In this document: positions 50,868 to 61,535 of the stretch, piece after piece
How the letters are laid out: the number at the start of each line of letters is the position of its first letter
Numbering within the stretch: position 1 is the first letter of the stretch
Source: Nitzschia sp. DOCU1
Taxonomy: Eukaryota > Bacillariophyta > Bacillariophyceae > Bacillariales > Bacillariaceae
Direction of reading: 5' to 3'
Assembly: GCA_951394045.1 (NCBI GenBank)
Contig: OX595989.1
Location: 2,418,001-2,482,000 of the forward strand
DNA length: 64,000 nt
Made by a program: the position numbers and the translations under genes
Notes under the pieces: model-generated
What the model was told of the DNA's origin: nothing
The model's input: the letters and a program-made list of their open reading frames with translations, nothing else
The model's database searches: none

Positions 50868-51818
50868 ATGAAACTCTCTGCTTCTCTTCTACTTGGTGTT
50901 GGATCTACGAGTGCGTTCGTCGCTCAGAAATCGACGTTTAGCACCAGTTCGACGGAATTGTTTGCTCGCAAGCCTTTTATTACTGGAAACTGGAAGCTGA
51001 ACCCACAAACAAAGGCAGAAGCTGTCGATCTCGCTCGAGGTATTGCGAATGCTGTCACGAGTGAATCGCCATGCAATGTGGGACTTTTCGTCCCATTTCC
51101 GTTTCTTGAAACTGTCCAACAAATCGTTGGCGACAAAATGATTGTAGGAGCAGAGGTATGTTGCCCGCATTTTATTTTTATTACAAAGGTTTTTGCTTGA
51201 TGGCCGGAGTCATCTCACATGATTTTTACGTAGATGGTTACCCCTGAAATGAAGGGAGCCTTCACTGGTGGTGTGTCACCAATTATGCTAAAGAGCATGG
51301 GAATCAAGTGGGCACTTGCCGGTCATTCAGAACGGCGAACGATCAACAAGGAATCAGACAATTACATCAATTCTCAATGTAGAATGCTGATTGAGCAAGA
51401 CATGAACGTTATTTTGTGCATTGGAGAAACTCTTGAAGAATTTGAAAAGAACCTGGTTGGACCTGTGTGTGAGATTCAGCTCAAGAAGGGACTAACTGGA
51501 ATCGCTGCACAGGATATGAAAAAAGTGGTCATTGCCTATGAACCGGTATGGGCCATTGGAACTGGAAAGGTTGCCACCCCCGAAATTGCTCAAAGTGTGC
51601 ACGAGAAAATCCGATCTATCCTAAAGGACATGTATGGAGATCAGATTGCGGAAGATACCTTAGTATTGTATGGTGGAAGTGTGAGCCCTGATTCAGTCGA
51701 CGGCCTTCTAGCGAAGCCGGATATTGATGGCGCCCTGGTGGGAGGTGCATCGCTAAGCGCAGAAAGCTTTGGACGTATTATCAACTTCCAAACTGTTGGG
51801 TCGCCAGTAGGAGTGTAA
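50868..51818 (+). CDS. TPI: Plastid triosephosphate isomerase
   Basis: Two exons, 50868-51155 and 51234-51818, with a 78-nt intron (GTATGT donor, TACGTAG acceptor), encode 290 residues. The enzyme interconverts dihydroxyacetone phosphate and glyceraldehyde 3-phosphate. All catalytic parts are present: TGNWKLN (Lys), AGHSERR (His), YEPVWAIGTGK (Glu and flexible loop 6) and VLYGGSV with GALVGGASL (phosphate binding). The N-terminus is a signal peptide (MKLSASLLLGVGSTSA) followed by FVAQKSTFSTSST, the Phe-at-plus-one pattern (ASAFAP-like) that sends proteins into the diatom secondary plastid. It would thus serve the Calvin cycle and plastid glycolysis. Confidence 0.93.
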
Positions 51819-51987
51819 GATTAGCTTGTATGTTTTTTATTTAGCGATATACCGATGAAAGCTACCATGTGGGGTGGATTGAGCGTGCTCGAAAAATTCC
51901 TTCATCTTTGATTTCCTTGCTTATGCCGCTTAGCGTCGTAGTATCTGTGGGAATCTTGATCGCTGTAAGGGCGTCTTCGGGCCAGAT

Positions 51988-53133
51988 TTAAAATGGAGGG
52001 AAATCATTGAATACTTTGAAATGAAGAAATTTGAATCCAATATAAGCTGTCACCCAGAGAACCAGCGATTTACCAACGAACAAGTCAATGGCATCAAGGA
52101 CTTCGCGAAGAACCTGTACATGAAATCATGGTTTTAGAAAACTCAGTTGTGTGTCGTCCATGGCATCATTTCGGTCTTCCCAACCGCTAGAACTCACCTT
52201 GATTGCCGACCCCACGGCTTTGGCCCCTCCACTGACGACAATGATCGCTAGATCAGCCGGGCTAGTCTCGCCAAGGTCAACACTCCAATCATTGTCGTTT
52301 GTGATGTCAACATTCTTCGGTCCAATGACTCGAGTTTTGAAAGGTCCAAACCCAATGTCCAAAACAACGGGCTTGCCACGAGCACGATCGAATGCGAAGC
52401 CGCCAATGAGCCTAAGCGGGCCACCGATCAGGAAATCAACATAAGTAAAGATAACAGTCAATATCTTGGTGGACCCCACAAGAATAAAGGTTGTGGCAAG
52501 CGCAAAGACAGTTCCAGCCAGAAACGTTTCAACCGTCTCATGTAGGGGTAGCACCCACGAAAGTCCATTCTGCCGGATAAAAGGGCCGACGGCTTCATTG
52601 AAAAAACTTTCCACAACGCAAAGTTCTAATCGCACACGAAGCAATCCACTAGCAATCAATGGACCATACTCCTGAAAGTTTTCGTCACCCACAATGGCCT
52701 TGGCACTTCCTTGCAAAATCCGATAGAAATTGTCCGACGCGGCACACACCGGAACAAAATTTTTCGGATCAAAGCTCCCAGATGAGAGCATCAGCTCTTT
52801 AGGCATTTGAATGGCGGCGTTGGCGTTCTCTGTAAACAGAGTCAATGCCGTAAAGAAACCGGAAGCGCCGAGTACTTGGGCCAGCCCATCAGCCCGCCGA
52901 TCCATGTCATCGCTGAATGTCGAACTTTCACCGTGAGACAGGGGTGGGGACTCCAGCCGCCCAAGAACCAATTCAGTTTTCTCTTCGTTGCGTTCCTTGA
53001 CTTTTATAGCTCCCAAAAACGAGGAGTGCCTCTGTCCCAGCGACGGTACGGCAGGGCGCGACAACGACGAAAAGCCTTGGGCCGTCATTAACGCTGCCAA
53101 GGCGATTATGGACGGAAACTGACGTCTCAACAT
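51988..53133 (-). CDS. Plastid-targeted membrane protein of unknown function
   Basis: Two exons, 53133-52198 and 52113-51988, with an 84-nt intron (GTGAGT donor, TGTACAG acceptor) give 353 residues. Without splicing the frame stops at 52126 and loses a C-terminal membrane helix (SLVLWVTAYIGFKFLHF). The N-terminus is a signal peptide followed by AQGFSSLSRP, a plastid presequence with Phe at plus one. Further in, TENANAAIQ resembles a thylakoid processing site (A-x-A). Hydrophobic helices include TFLAGTVFALATTFILVG. The conserved-looking part is ASDNFYRILQGSAKAIVGDE to FIRQNGLSWVLPLHETVE. I do not recognise the family. A thylakoid membrane or lumen-facing role is inferred. Confidence 0.7.
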
Positions 53134-53637
53134 TGTTGATTATACCAAGTTGTAACCTTCTGTTAGGTGATCTTCCAATCGGGTGGATGCTTTTGCAGGG
53201 TTCCAATGCCAGTACTTGGACCGAGTTAGAGACGCCGATGGGCTAGAGCTGTCAACCCTTTTTGGGCGTCATCGTCGCGATCCTTTGGATCTCGTAACGG
53301 TTCAACGTGTCGAACAACAATATTCAAAAGATTTGATCCAAGTAGTCGTAACAATATTGCGCGCTCGCTTGCGCGCTGGCCGGCGGCGGCGGCCTTGTTT
53401 TTTTGACTGACTGACTGACTGACTCGACTCCAAGGACTTAGAAACTCATCGCCTTTCCGCCGATCGTCATCACAACGCACACATTTTATGCGAGAACCTC
53501 AAAAAGCTCCATTTACACACATAAACAACAATTGATATCAAGAAAGGTATACTAGGGTTCTGCCCTTCCTGTCATTTGCTTGGTGCCTCATTACTGCAAG
53601 TGACGACCGCGGCGTAGAAGGGAGACCGATTGTAACG
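53134..53637. other. Shared upstream region of the plastid protein and INTS7, with a (GACT)n tract
   Basis: 504 bp between divergent genes. A GACT tetranucleotide run of about five units lies at 53404-53424. No gene is visible. Confidence 0.6.
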
Positions 53638-56600
53638 ATGAGAACGTCCGTCCCTTCTTTGATCCAGGAGCTCCAAGAGGCTTGCCGTCAATCGCTCTAC
53701 AATGGAAATTCGATGGGTCTCATAGGCTTCAATAATGCAAGTCTTCCGGAGTCAGTGCAGTCTCCTTCGAAGCGACGGCGACGTGATAGAAACGAAACGA
53801 AAAGGAGCTGGGAAACGGTGAGAAGTTTTTACATTTTGTCAAACTATCCGATGTGGCATCTCTCACTTAACATATTTCTTCTCTTTTGCAGATCCTGGCC
53901 GATGCTGCTGCGATGCTACCATACATGACAGAACAAGAGCACGGCCAGATTTCCAGACTTGCATCGATATTGCTATTGGGGTTTCTCCTTCCCCGGTCTA
54001 CCGGTAACGAATTTTTTGTGCTTCAGAACATCTCGTCCCGCACCCATCTGGGGCACCATCAGGCCGCTGGGTCTCAAACAAGTGAATTAGCCCCATCCTC
54101 CAGCGAAGCAATGGGAGATTATATTATCTACATGCCACTGGCAGAACGTTTGGCATCGATTCCGCACAAATACTGTTCCGACAATTTTGGAGAACTAGAA
54201 TCGATCGTTGAGGAACACATGGATGCCGCTTTCTGTTCCTTTTTGAAACGAGGCCTGGAACCATTGCTATTCGCCCGGCCCGCACACACTCAACAGGTCG
54301 AGCTTCTGCATGTAATTGCAATGGCGATTCATCCGCATCCATCCGAGCAACCTTTACGGGCTACAGTTGCGGAGCTGGAGGATGCGGAAAGTGAGATTTG
54401 GACACAGACGCAACGTCTCATGTCCAGTTTGGTAGCGCACAACTTTCACGTCAACTATCGGCATCGTTTACTGCTTGTCAAACTGGTGGCCGAGAGCTTG
54501 GTCTTGCCTGCTTTCAACAAGGAGCAAGCGGCCATTGATGCTCCGCTCTTTGAAGGGGCCTTGCCACACTTGCGTGCGTCCATGTATGCCTTCGGGATGG
54601 CCGCAATGAGCCCGTATGACTCCCATTGGGCACAGTGTGGAATGGTGTCCATTGCCGTTCAGACTGGAATGAAGGTGGTACTACGTGAAGAGTGGGGCCG
54701 TTTGCTGAATCGTCTCATGGATGATCGCACGCATTACCACTGTTGCCATTCCAAGGATGTCAAGCCGTGCCTATCCTTCATGACGGAAGATCAAGTCTCG
54801 TTTTGTCCCCACCGTGCTCGCGGGCGACTACTGGAAGTTTTCCTGACGCGGTTCAGTGAAGCTAGACACTTAGCTGACAATGACTTTTTGCACCACGCTT
54901 TGGGGTCACTAGCGGACGCGATTGAATTTAAGGTGGATTGTTGGACCCAGGATGACGACGATAGTGACGAGGGCGAAAAGTCAGATGGAGAAGAACCAAA
55001 CGAGGACACAGAGAAGGGTACGGAATCAAAGGAAGAAGAATGTTCGAAAGAGAACGACGAGGCTCGAGACGAAAGCATGGACGTTGACGACAAGGACGGC
55101 GCCAAGACCAAGGTTGGAAAGAATTCCAAGGCAGAGCAAAATAAGCAAGCGGAAGTCGAGACCAATCACACTACAAATGAGCCACCATGCATGTTAGCTT
55201 CCCTACTTGTTGCTGCAAAACCACTCTTCTACTTCCTGCTGCCGGTGATTCATCGGGGTGATGGCGATGAGGTGGAAGAAAATGAAGATGTTCGGCATCG
55301 GGACATGCTCGTGAGCTGTGGAATCCAACTCTTACATCATGGGAACAATGAAATCGCAACGGAAGCCTCCAAGCTTCTAGTCCTTGCCTTTAGCTATGGT
55401 CCCGAAAAGATGGTGAAGGACTACGTGAAGGCTCTGTTTGCAAGCGTCAACGTTGCCATAACCAAATCACTCGACAACGCCGACGGTCGGTCGTATTTCG
55501 CAATCGGTGGCTTGGTAGCCACAATCTCCAGATTATTACCGACCCTTGGTGAAGCAATTCTGAAGCTTTTGCTCCGGGTGAGTGTAAACAGCAGTCCGGC
55601 TGGAGCAAAGCTGATTACACGACTAGTCGCAGGGGTCGTCACTGCGTGTCCCGCGGCTGCAAAAGAGCACACCCAAAGTATCGTCGAGCTCTTGCAACAA
55701 AAGAATGGTACAAAAGAAAGCCAATCTCAGCTACTGGCGGCTTTGCTGGCACTTCGGAGGGCATATTTCTTTACTGATGGCAACGACGAAGCATTGGTAC
55801 AGGTGGAGAAAGCAATTGCTGCAGGAACTGATGGATGGGATCTATACTTGCTCGGACGACAGGCGCTCATCTCTGGCAACTACAATGCAGCAGAAGCAAT
55901 ATATCATGAATTGACTCTTTTGTCAGACTCTGAACGCACGTTCATTTGGCTCTCTGCGCTGCAGAACATTGCTTCAGCGGAGTCCTATCTACTTTCTAAC
56001 GGCGCGAAGGGCCTTCCCAAATCAACGACGCAGCTGCGCACCGCAGCCTCCTCTATTCTCTCATTGCCAACTTTTCTCGACTCCATCAATGCAGACTTTC
56101 GATTTCAACAGCAAATGTTGGATCTACGCTTGGACTTTCTGGATCTCATTTGCACTATTCGGCAAGTAACAAGTGAGATGCGATTGACGAACGAAGGTCC
56201 GAAAAAGTTTACAAGACCCATTCTTCATTTGAAAGGTGCCGTCAAACTACTCAAAGTGTTGGGCACCAAGTATCTCGCTCTTTACAGGCAGCACGGTCTC
56301 TTTCTCTGCCAACAATCCCGAACGGCCATTCGAACACTGCACGCCTTGTGTCGATTTGTCTCAGAGGCATCGCGGAGCACGTTCATCGACGAGCTACCGG
56401 AGCCGACCATGGATACCTTTCAACTGATCGCCATCAATGCACTGACTCAGCCAAAAGGCGATGCTTCACACCCGTTGGTGATTCTGATGCAACGTCTCGA
56501 TTCTCAGATACTGAAGGATCTGAGTGGAGCGGTGGAACCAAAAATACGAGCTGCTGCCATGCTACAGGTGATTGACGGAGTCTTGAAGGTACCAGTTCTC

Positions 56601-57176
56601 TTTCCGCGTGCTTTTTTGCGAACGGAACTCGTGTGTTGCGCCAGATACCGTTTGTTTTTGGATTCGGAAATTCTCGACGATCATGGAGACATTGAGGATG
56701 AGCTGGACGAAGAAATCGAAGTATCTGCTGGCACCCTTGTAACATTTTATGCCAGTGGATCGTTGCCCAGAGCATTGGTTGAGCGTGCTAGTCTTCCCTT
56801 TTACGTTGTGCTGTTGTGGCATACTGTATCTTTCCAACCCAATCCTTCCAAGCACAATAACGACGCAGAACAAGAGAAACAACAAGACGATGACAACACG
56901 AACGCCCCCTCCATTGCCAGCGAGTCCCGCAGTATGTCAAGCTCGTTGAATTTTGGTGTGCTGGGCGGTGGCGACAAGAACCCAGCACCATCCGCTGCTG
57001 TTTCCCTGTCTCCAAGTGGTCAATTTTTCCTGAAAATAGATTGTGAAACGATCTTGAACGAATCTGGGCTCTACACCATTGAAACTCGGCTTGGGTGTCG
57101 TGATGTTCGAGGTGGCGAGTGGGAACTTCCAGTCGAGAAGTGTCCGCAACATTCCATCCCGATTCGAGTAAGATAG
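53638..57176 (+). CDS. INTS7: Integrator complex subunit 7
   Basis: Two exons, 53638-53817 and 53892-57176, with a 74-nt intron (GTGAGA donor, TTGCAG acceptor), encode 1154 residues, longer than the 962 of the human protein. Integrator binds RNA polymerase II and cleaves nascent snRNA and other transcripts; INTS7 is a helical-repeat scaffold subunit. The match is clearest in the middle and end: LYLLGRQALISGNYNAAEAI, FIWLSALQNIASAE, then FRFQQQMLDLRLDFLDLI and YLALYRQHGLF, and a C-terminal beta-rich domain with SLPFYVVLLWHTV and SGQFFLKIDCETI. An acidic, Lys/Glu-rich insertion of about 80 residues (54946-55180) interrupts the helical array and accounts for part of the extra length. The N-terminal 60 residues carry a basic KRRRRDRNETK segment. 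Confidence 0.8.
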
Positions 57177-57783
57177 GCTATTCGCGTTTCTACTACTTAG
57201 CTTCTAACTGGATAGCGAGCACTCTTCGCTGCTTATAGCAGTACTTTCCTTTTCGATCTTACTCGCCACTACCTTACTCTAGATAAAGAATAGAAAAACG
57301 GCGCGTCTTCGTTGGTAGTAAAGAGCTCTCAATACAGATTTAAACGAAACTAGAGAGAGGAGTGTTATTCGCTATGGTAACAGGGGTACTACTAACGAGA
57401 CCCCAGTTACAAGTCGGAGGGATCGTCCCTTAGACGTCACCACCCACGAGACAGACAGACAGACAGACAGTGTCGTCCACGACCCAAAGGTCATTTGAGT
57501 CGAGTCATTTCAATTTGATACATGAGTCGAAGTGGTCTAACCGTGCTGTTCCTAGAGGGCCTCTATCTTCGTGTGCCCATACGCGCGCGACGAGAGATCT
57601 CGCGTCGACATTTCACCGTCATTTGAACGGTCATCGTTTCAAAAAAACACAAACGATTTTTGTCACCGTCATTCCTGATCCGATCCCCGTCCTCCATGGT
57701 CTTCAATAACAATTAAGACCAGAAACGACCTAGCATCATCGATACGCCTCTCCCCCTTCTTCCTCAAACACGCAAAAGACAAT
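57177..57783. other. Intergenic region with an (ACAG)n tract
   Basis: 607 bp between INTS7 and the sulfotransferase gene. An ACAG run of five units lies at 57451-57470. No gene is supported. Confidence 0.6.
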
Positions 57784-59211
57784 ATGGACGTTGTATCGAC
57801 TGGCAGTGGGGGCAAATCTTCCTCCCGAAAAACGACAACCACTGGCACTCGAAAACCACGGCGGGCCAAAAAGCTGGATCAACGGTTTAGTGACTACATT
57901 TGGTTTGGCTTTCAGTCGACAGTTTGTTTGGGGATATTTGTCGGATGCTATGCTCTGGTGTTGATTGTTGTGTGGCCTTTGTTATTGGCGGAGAGTCCGC
58001 CACCAGTTCCTGAGCAGCAGCAACAGCAAGAATTTAACTTGCATCATATGCACATGCCAGCAGTACTCAAGCAAGTTGCTCAACACGATAAAGAAGTCGT
58101 TTCTGAATTTGCGGGAGCTGTGAAACAACGATTGCATCAACTACGACAGGGACGGGGCGTAACAGACGCAGCATTGCTAGATCAAGCGAAATATGAATTT
58201 GAGCAACTGCGAAAGCGAAAGCAAAAGCAAGAAGCTGCCGCTCAGGCAGCCGCTAACGCCGTTCAAAAACAGCAAGCCGAAGTTCCCGCTGTAGCAGGAA
58301 ACGGACATCGGCAGGGATTTATTGTGCTGGGAATGCATCGAAGTGGAACGAGCATGTTGAGTGGACTCTTGCATACATCGTGTGGGTATACTGTGGGAGG
58401 TCCACTAATCGGATCTGCATTTGATAATGAAAAGGGGTTCTTTGAACGAGTCGATATTGTACTTCAAAACGATGAATTCATGAGAGCGCAAAAGGTTTGG
58501 TGGGCTTCAAATGTCATTAACTATGACTGGAATCAGGCGTTGAGGGACAAAGAGGATGGTACCATTGACTTTGAAGAGCACGGAAAGACCGGACTGGCGT
58601 TTTTGAACAATCCGAACAATGCTCCCTGGCTGCAGAAGGATCCTCGCATGTGCATTACACTTAAGACGTGGTTGAAACTCATGAATAATGAGCCTGCTAT
58701 CGTCTTTACGTATCGCCATCCATTGGAGGTGGCAATGTCGCTCAAACACCGTGAAAAGAACTTTTCTCTCGAACACGGCTTGCGTTTGTGGATTGTCTAC
58801 AATATGCGGGCTATTCAAAACTCTCAGGGCCTGTGTATAGTACGCTCCAGTAATGAAGCAGTATTGGCCGACCCATTGAATGAGATTCAACGTATTTCCG
58901 ATGAACTAACGAGCAAATGCAATGTCCCCGAGCCCCCGTATCGACTCAAGCAGGAGGATGTTGACAAATTCATTGATCCAAGTTTGCAACACAACAAGAA
59001 TCGACGGGCTGAAGAAGAAAAAGACATGGAGATTATCGCCACTTACAATGATGGCAAGTGCGTTGTTCGTGCCTATGAATCGGAAGAGGAGGAGGGATCC
59101 AAGTCTCGCGAACGAGAAACGGCGTTGTATGGCTGGGCTATGAAAATCTACTGCGACTTTCAATCCGGGAAGGCCTACGAAGAATTCTACGAATGGCCTG
59201 ATCTTCCATAA
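57784..59211 (+). CDS. Type II membrane sulfotransferase-family protein
   Basis: The 475-residue product has a cytosolic basic N-terminus, one membrane helix at about 41-69 (STVCLGIFVGCYALVLIVVW), a Gln-rich coiled stem and a luminal catalytic domain. PAPS-binding motifs are visible: the 5'-phosphosulfate loop GMHRSGTSML (about 182-191) and the 3'-phosphate motif TYRHPLEVAMSLKHR (about 310-324). This architecture is that of Golgi carbohydrate or tyrosine sulfotransferases, which transfer sulfate from PAPS to glycans or proteins. Diatom cell walls and mucilage are rich in sulfated polysaccharides, so a glycan acceptor is plausible but inferred. The C-terminal 60 residues carry an acidic insertion (ESEEEEGSKSRERE). 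The acceptor site cannot be predicted. Confidence 0.82.
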   Translation: MDVVSTGSGGKSSSRKTTTTGTRKPRRAKKLDQRFSDYIWFGFQSTVCLGIFVGCYALVLIVVWPLLLAESPPPVPEQQQQQEFNLHHMHMPAVLKQVAQHDKEVVSEFAGAVKQRLHQLRQGRGVTDAALLDQAKYEFEQLRKRKQKQEAAAQAAANAVQKQQAEVPAVAGNGHRQGFIVLGMHRSGTSMLSGLLHTSCGYTVGGPLIGSAFDNEKGFFERVDIVLQNDEFMRAQKVWWASNVINYDWNQALRDKEDGTIDFEEHGKTGLAFLNNPNNAPWLQKDPRMCITLKTWLKLMNNEPAIVFTYRHPLEVAMSLKHREKNFSLEHGLRLWIVYNMRAIQNSQGLCIVRSSNEAVLADPLNEIQRISDELTSKCNVPEPPYRLKQEDVDKFIDPSLQHNKNRRAEEEKDMEIIATYNDGKCVVRAYESEEEEGSKSRERETALYGWAMKIYCDFQSGKAYEEFYEWPDLP

Positions 59212-59242
59212 TAAATCAATACAAGAAGTATTGTAGAAGTGC

Positions 59243-60865
59243 TTACATGTCATCAAAGCTATAGTCCTCCGCTTGAGCAAGCTTGGCTCGAGCCGCTTTG
59301 GCTTCGTCCATTTCCATTTCTTCTTCGCTGTCCTCTTCCTCATCGTCATCATGCATTTCGTCGTCATCATCATCACTGCCATCATTCTTCAAAAAGTTTG
59401 CGAGCTCTTGCGCCGTTTCGCCCATTCCACCAGCTGAAGATGATTCCTTGAGTGCTACAAAATCCATCTCATCGCTCTCCTTGAGACTCTGGAGCACTTC
59501 GTCATCAAATTTGGACAAATCAAATTCCTCAGCAAACTTGGAAACGATAACTGCGCCACCCTTTTCAACTTGAGGTTCCGCGTCCTTGGGTGGCACGGTG
59601 TAGTATGGAATCTTGCCGTGATTCCAGTCCTTCAAGACGGCTCGGGCCGCGCCAATCTTGTCCGGGACACCTCCTTTCAGAACGCGGCCATAGCTCTTCG
59701 CCACCATGGCCAAGAACACCATAGTGTCTCCCGGCGGAAAGGCGGGGATGTTATATGTCATGATGAGGGATTGGGGATTGCATCTCTTCAAGAGGGCGTC
59801 CACGGGAGGAATCGGGTCCTCGATCGATTCGGCATCCACACAGTTGCCCAGTAGGGCGGTGCTATCGTCAAAAACTACCCCAGGACTGTCCAGCAGTCGA
59901 ACATTGCGATCCAACACCACTTCTTGCATGCTTGTCGTAAAGCCTGGACGAGGGCTAACACCAACCGCTCTGCATCGTTTTAGGGCATTGATAATGGACG
60001 ACTTGCCAACATTTGGGTATCCAATCACTCCGACGACAATGGTCGTCTTAGCTTTGGCATTCGCTCCACCCGTTCGCGCATAGTTCTTCAACAACTGCAA
60101 CAGAGCCTCCATGCCCACTGGGACATTGGAAGTGGTAGCGTCCTTCTCGGCATCCTCGTTTCGTGAGGCCATATCATTGCTAGCTTTGATGGCAATGGTG
60201 GGGTGAGAACGACGCAACACCGTCAACCATCGCCCCACAACTTCTTTGGGAACAAGATCAATTTTGTTCAACACCAAAACCATGCGCTTATCTGCCTTGC
60301 TCAGAATAATGTCTTCCAGCGTCTGATGGATCCTGGAACCGATCGGGTCACGACAGTCCAAGACTTGCAACAAAACGTCGGCATTATCGACAACTTTCTT
60401 CAGTTCACGGAGATAGGCTCGACGAGACTGCTGACCAGCCGCGACGGCTCCATCACTTTTTGATTGCACATCATTCGTAGCAACCCCTCTTTCATGTTTG
60501 GCCTGAAATGCTTGCCGATCTTGAGTGGCACGTTCCATCAGCTCCTGAATTGTTCGCGCCGTTCCACCGGACTCCTGATGTTCCCTCAACATATTGAGTT
60601 CCTCTCTCCTCTTGTCCTTCTTTTCTTGTTGTTGCTGCTGCTGGCGTTCACGGGCTCTCTGGATGTCCTTTAGCAAATCTTGCTTAAAAGGCCAGGAATT
60701 GGGAATGCCAGGATCCCGCTTGTCTTGCTTCACTTTGACGGTGCCATTCTTCACAGCGCGCTTTTCTTCTTTCTTTCGCTTACGACCTGTCTCCGCCACT
60801 CGTCGTTTGATCTTATACTTGTCTTTTAGCGTGATACGCTTGGACTTTCCCTTTTTCTTCACCAT
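59243..60865 (-). CDS. GNL3: Nucleostemin-type circularly permuted GTPase (GNL3/NUG1)
   Basis: The start MVKKKGKSKR at 60865 is chosen because the 49 upstream codons of the same frame do not resemble the family. The product has 540 residues. A basic N-terminus with RITLKDKYKIKRRVAETGRK and a coiled coil (RERQQQQQQEKKDKRREE) precede a GTPase domain in permuted order: G4 LVLNKIDLVP (about 197), then G1 GYPNVGKSS (about 280), then G3 DSPGVV (about 325). Members act in the nucleolus in 60S subunit maturation and export. The C-terminus is strongly acidic (DDDDDEMHDDDEEEDSEEE). It is convergent with the sulfotransferase gene (31 bp) and divergent from the membrane protein at 61536. Whether it is the GNL3 or GNL3L branch cannot be decided. 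Confidence 0.88.
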   Translation of the reverse strand: MVKKKGKSKRITLKDKYKIKRRVAETGRKRKKEEKRAVKNGTVKVKQDKRDPGIPNSWPFKQDLLKDIQRARERQQQQQQEKKDKRREELNMLREHQESGGTARTIQELMERATQDRQAFQAKHERGVATNDVQSKSDGAVAAGQQSRRAYLRELKKVVDNADVLLQVLDCRDPIGSRIHQTLEDIILSKADKRMVLVLNKIDLVPKEVVGRWLTVLRRSHPTIAIKASNDMASRNEDAEKDATTSNVPVGMEALLQLLKNYARTGGANAKAKTTIVVGVIGYPNVGKSSIINALKRCRAVGVSPRPGFTTSMQEVVLDRNVRLLDSPGVVFDDSTALLGNCVDAESIEDPIPPVDALLKRCNPQSLIMTYNIPAFPPGDTMVFLAMVAKSYGRVLKGGVPDKIGAARAVLKDWNHGKIPYYTVPPKDAEPQVEKGGAVIVSKFAEEFDLSKFDDEVLQSLKESDEMDFVALKESSSAGGMGETAQELANFLKNDGSDDDDDEMHDDDEEEDSEEEMEMDEAKAARAKLAQAEDYSFDDM

Positions 60866-61535
60866 CTTAGCTAGTAGATACCTCTGCCGATTCCCGTTGG
60901 TATTGAAAGGCAATGCCAGACAGAAAATTGTTGACAAAGAAACAATATTGGTGTGTTGGGTGGAAGGCAAAAACGATCTCGTTCGGCGGGAAAGGATTGG
61001 CGGTGGTGGCAACCATTCTCGAAAAAGAAAAAGATTCCGGATTCCTCAACCCTGTCAGTCTTCGTGAGTGAGTCGTCGGCTCGCGCGCGAATTCTAGGCG
61101 AACGGTGATCCTTCCGACCCTCGGAACGAAATTCCGAAGAACCTTTTGCGTATGTACCGAATGGTGCCCTCCTTGTTTGAAAGGCAGTAGGAAATCGTAG
61201 CGGGATTACGGAAGCTACAAGATCTTTGGCCACCAACCCGGCCGGAAGCAGTTGGCAACGCAACCGCCTGTTCCGCTGCCGAAAACACCGTCTCATGCTG
61301 GGGTAACGACCGAAAAACTCGGCCTAGAAAGGTGAGAACGATACGCAGTGGTATTTGAAATTACTCTCTTTCCTGTCCACCAAGACGTCCTGTGACCAAA
61401 AGTCGAGTTGTCTCGTCCTCAGTGATATCCTTGGTCCGACTCTGCTCGTGGCGATCGGCGGCATTAAAAGAATAATATCGATTTTGGGACGGAAGACTAG
61501 GTATCGCATCTTCATTTGAAGATAAACCACGAAAG
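60866..61535. other. Shared upstream region of the GTPase and the membrane protein
   Basis: 670 bp between divergent genes. Frames crossing it on both strands overlap and show no protein similarity. Contains both promoters by inference. Confidence 0.5.
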
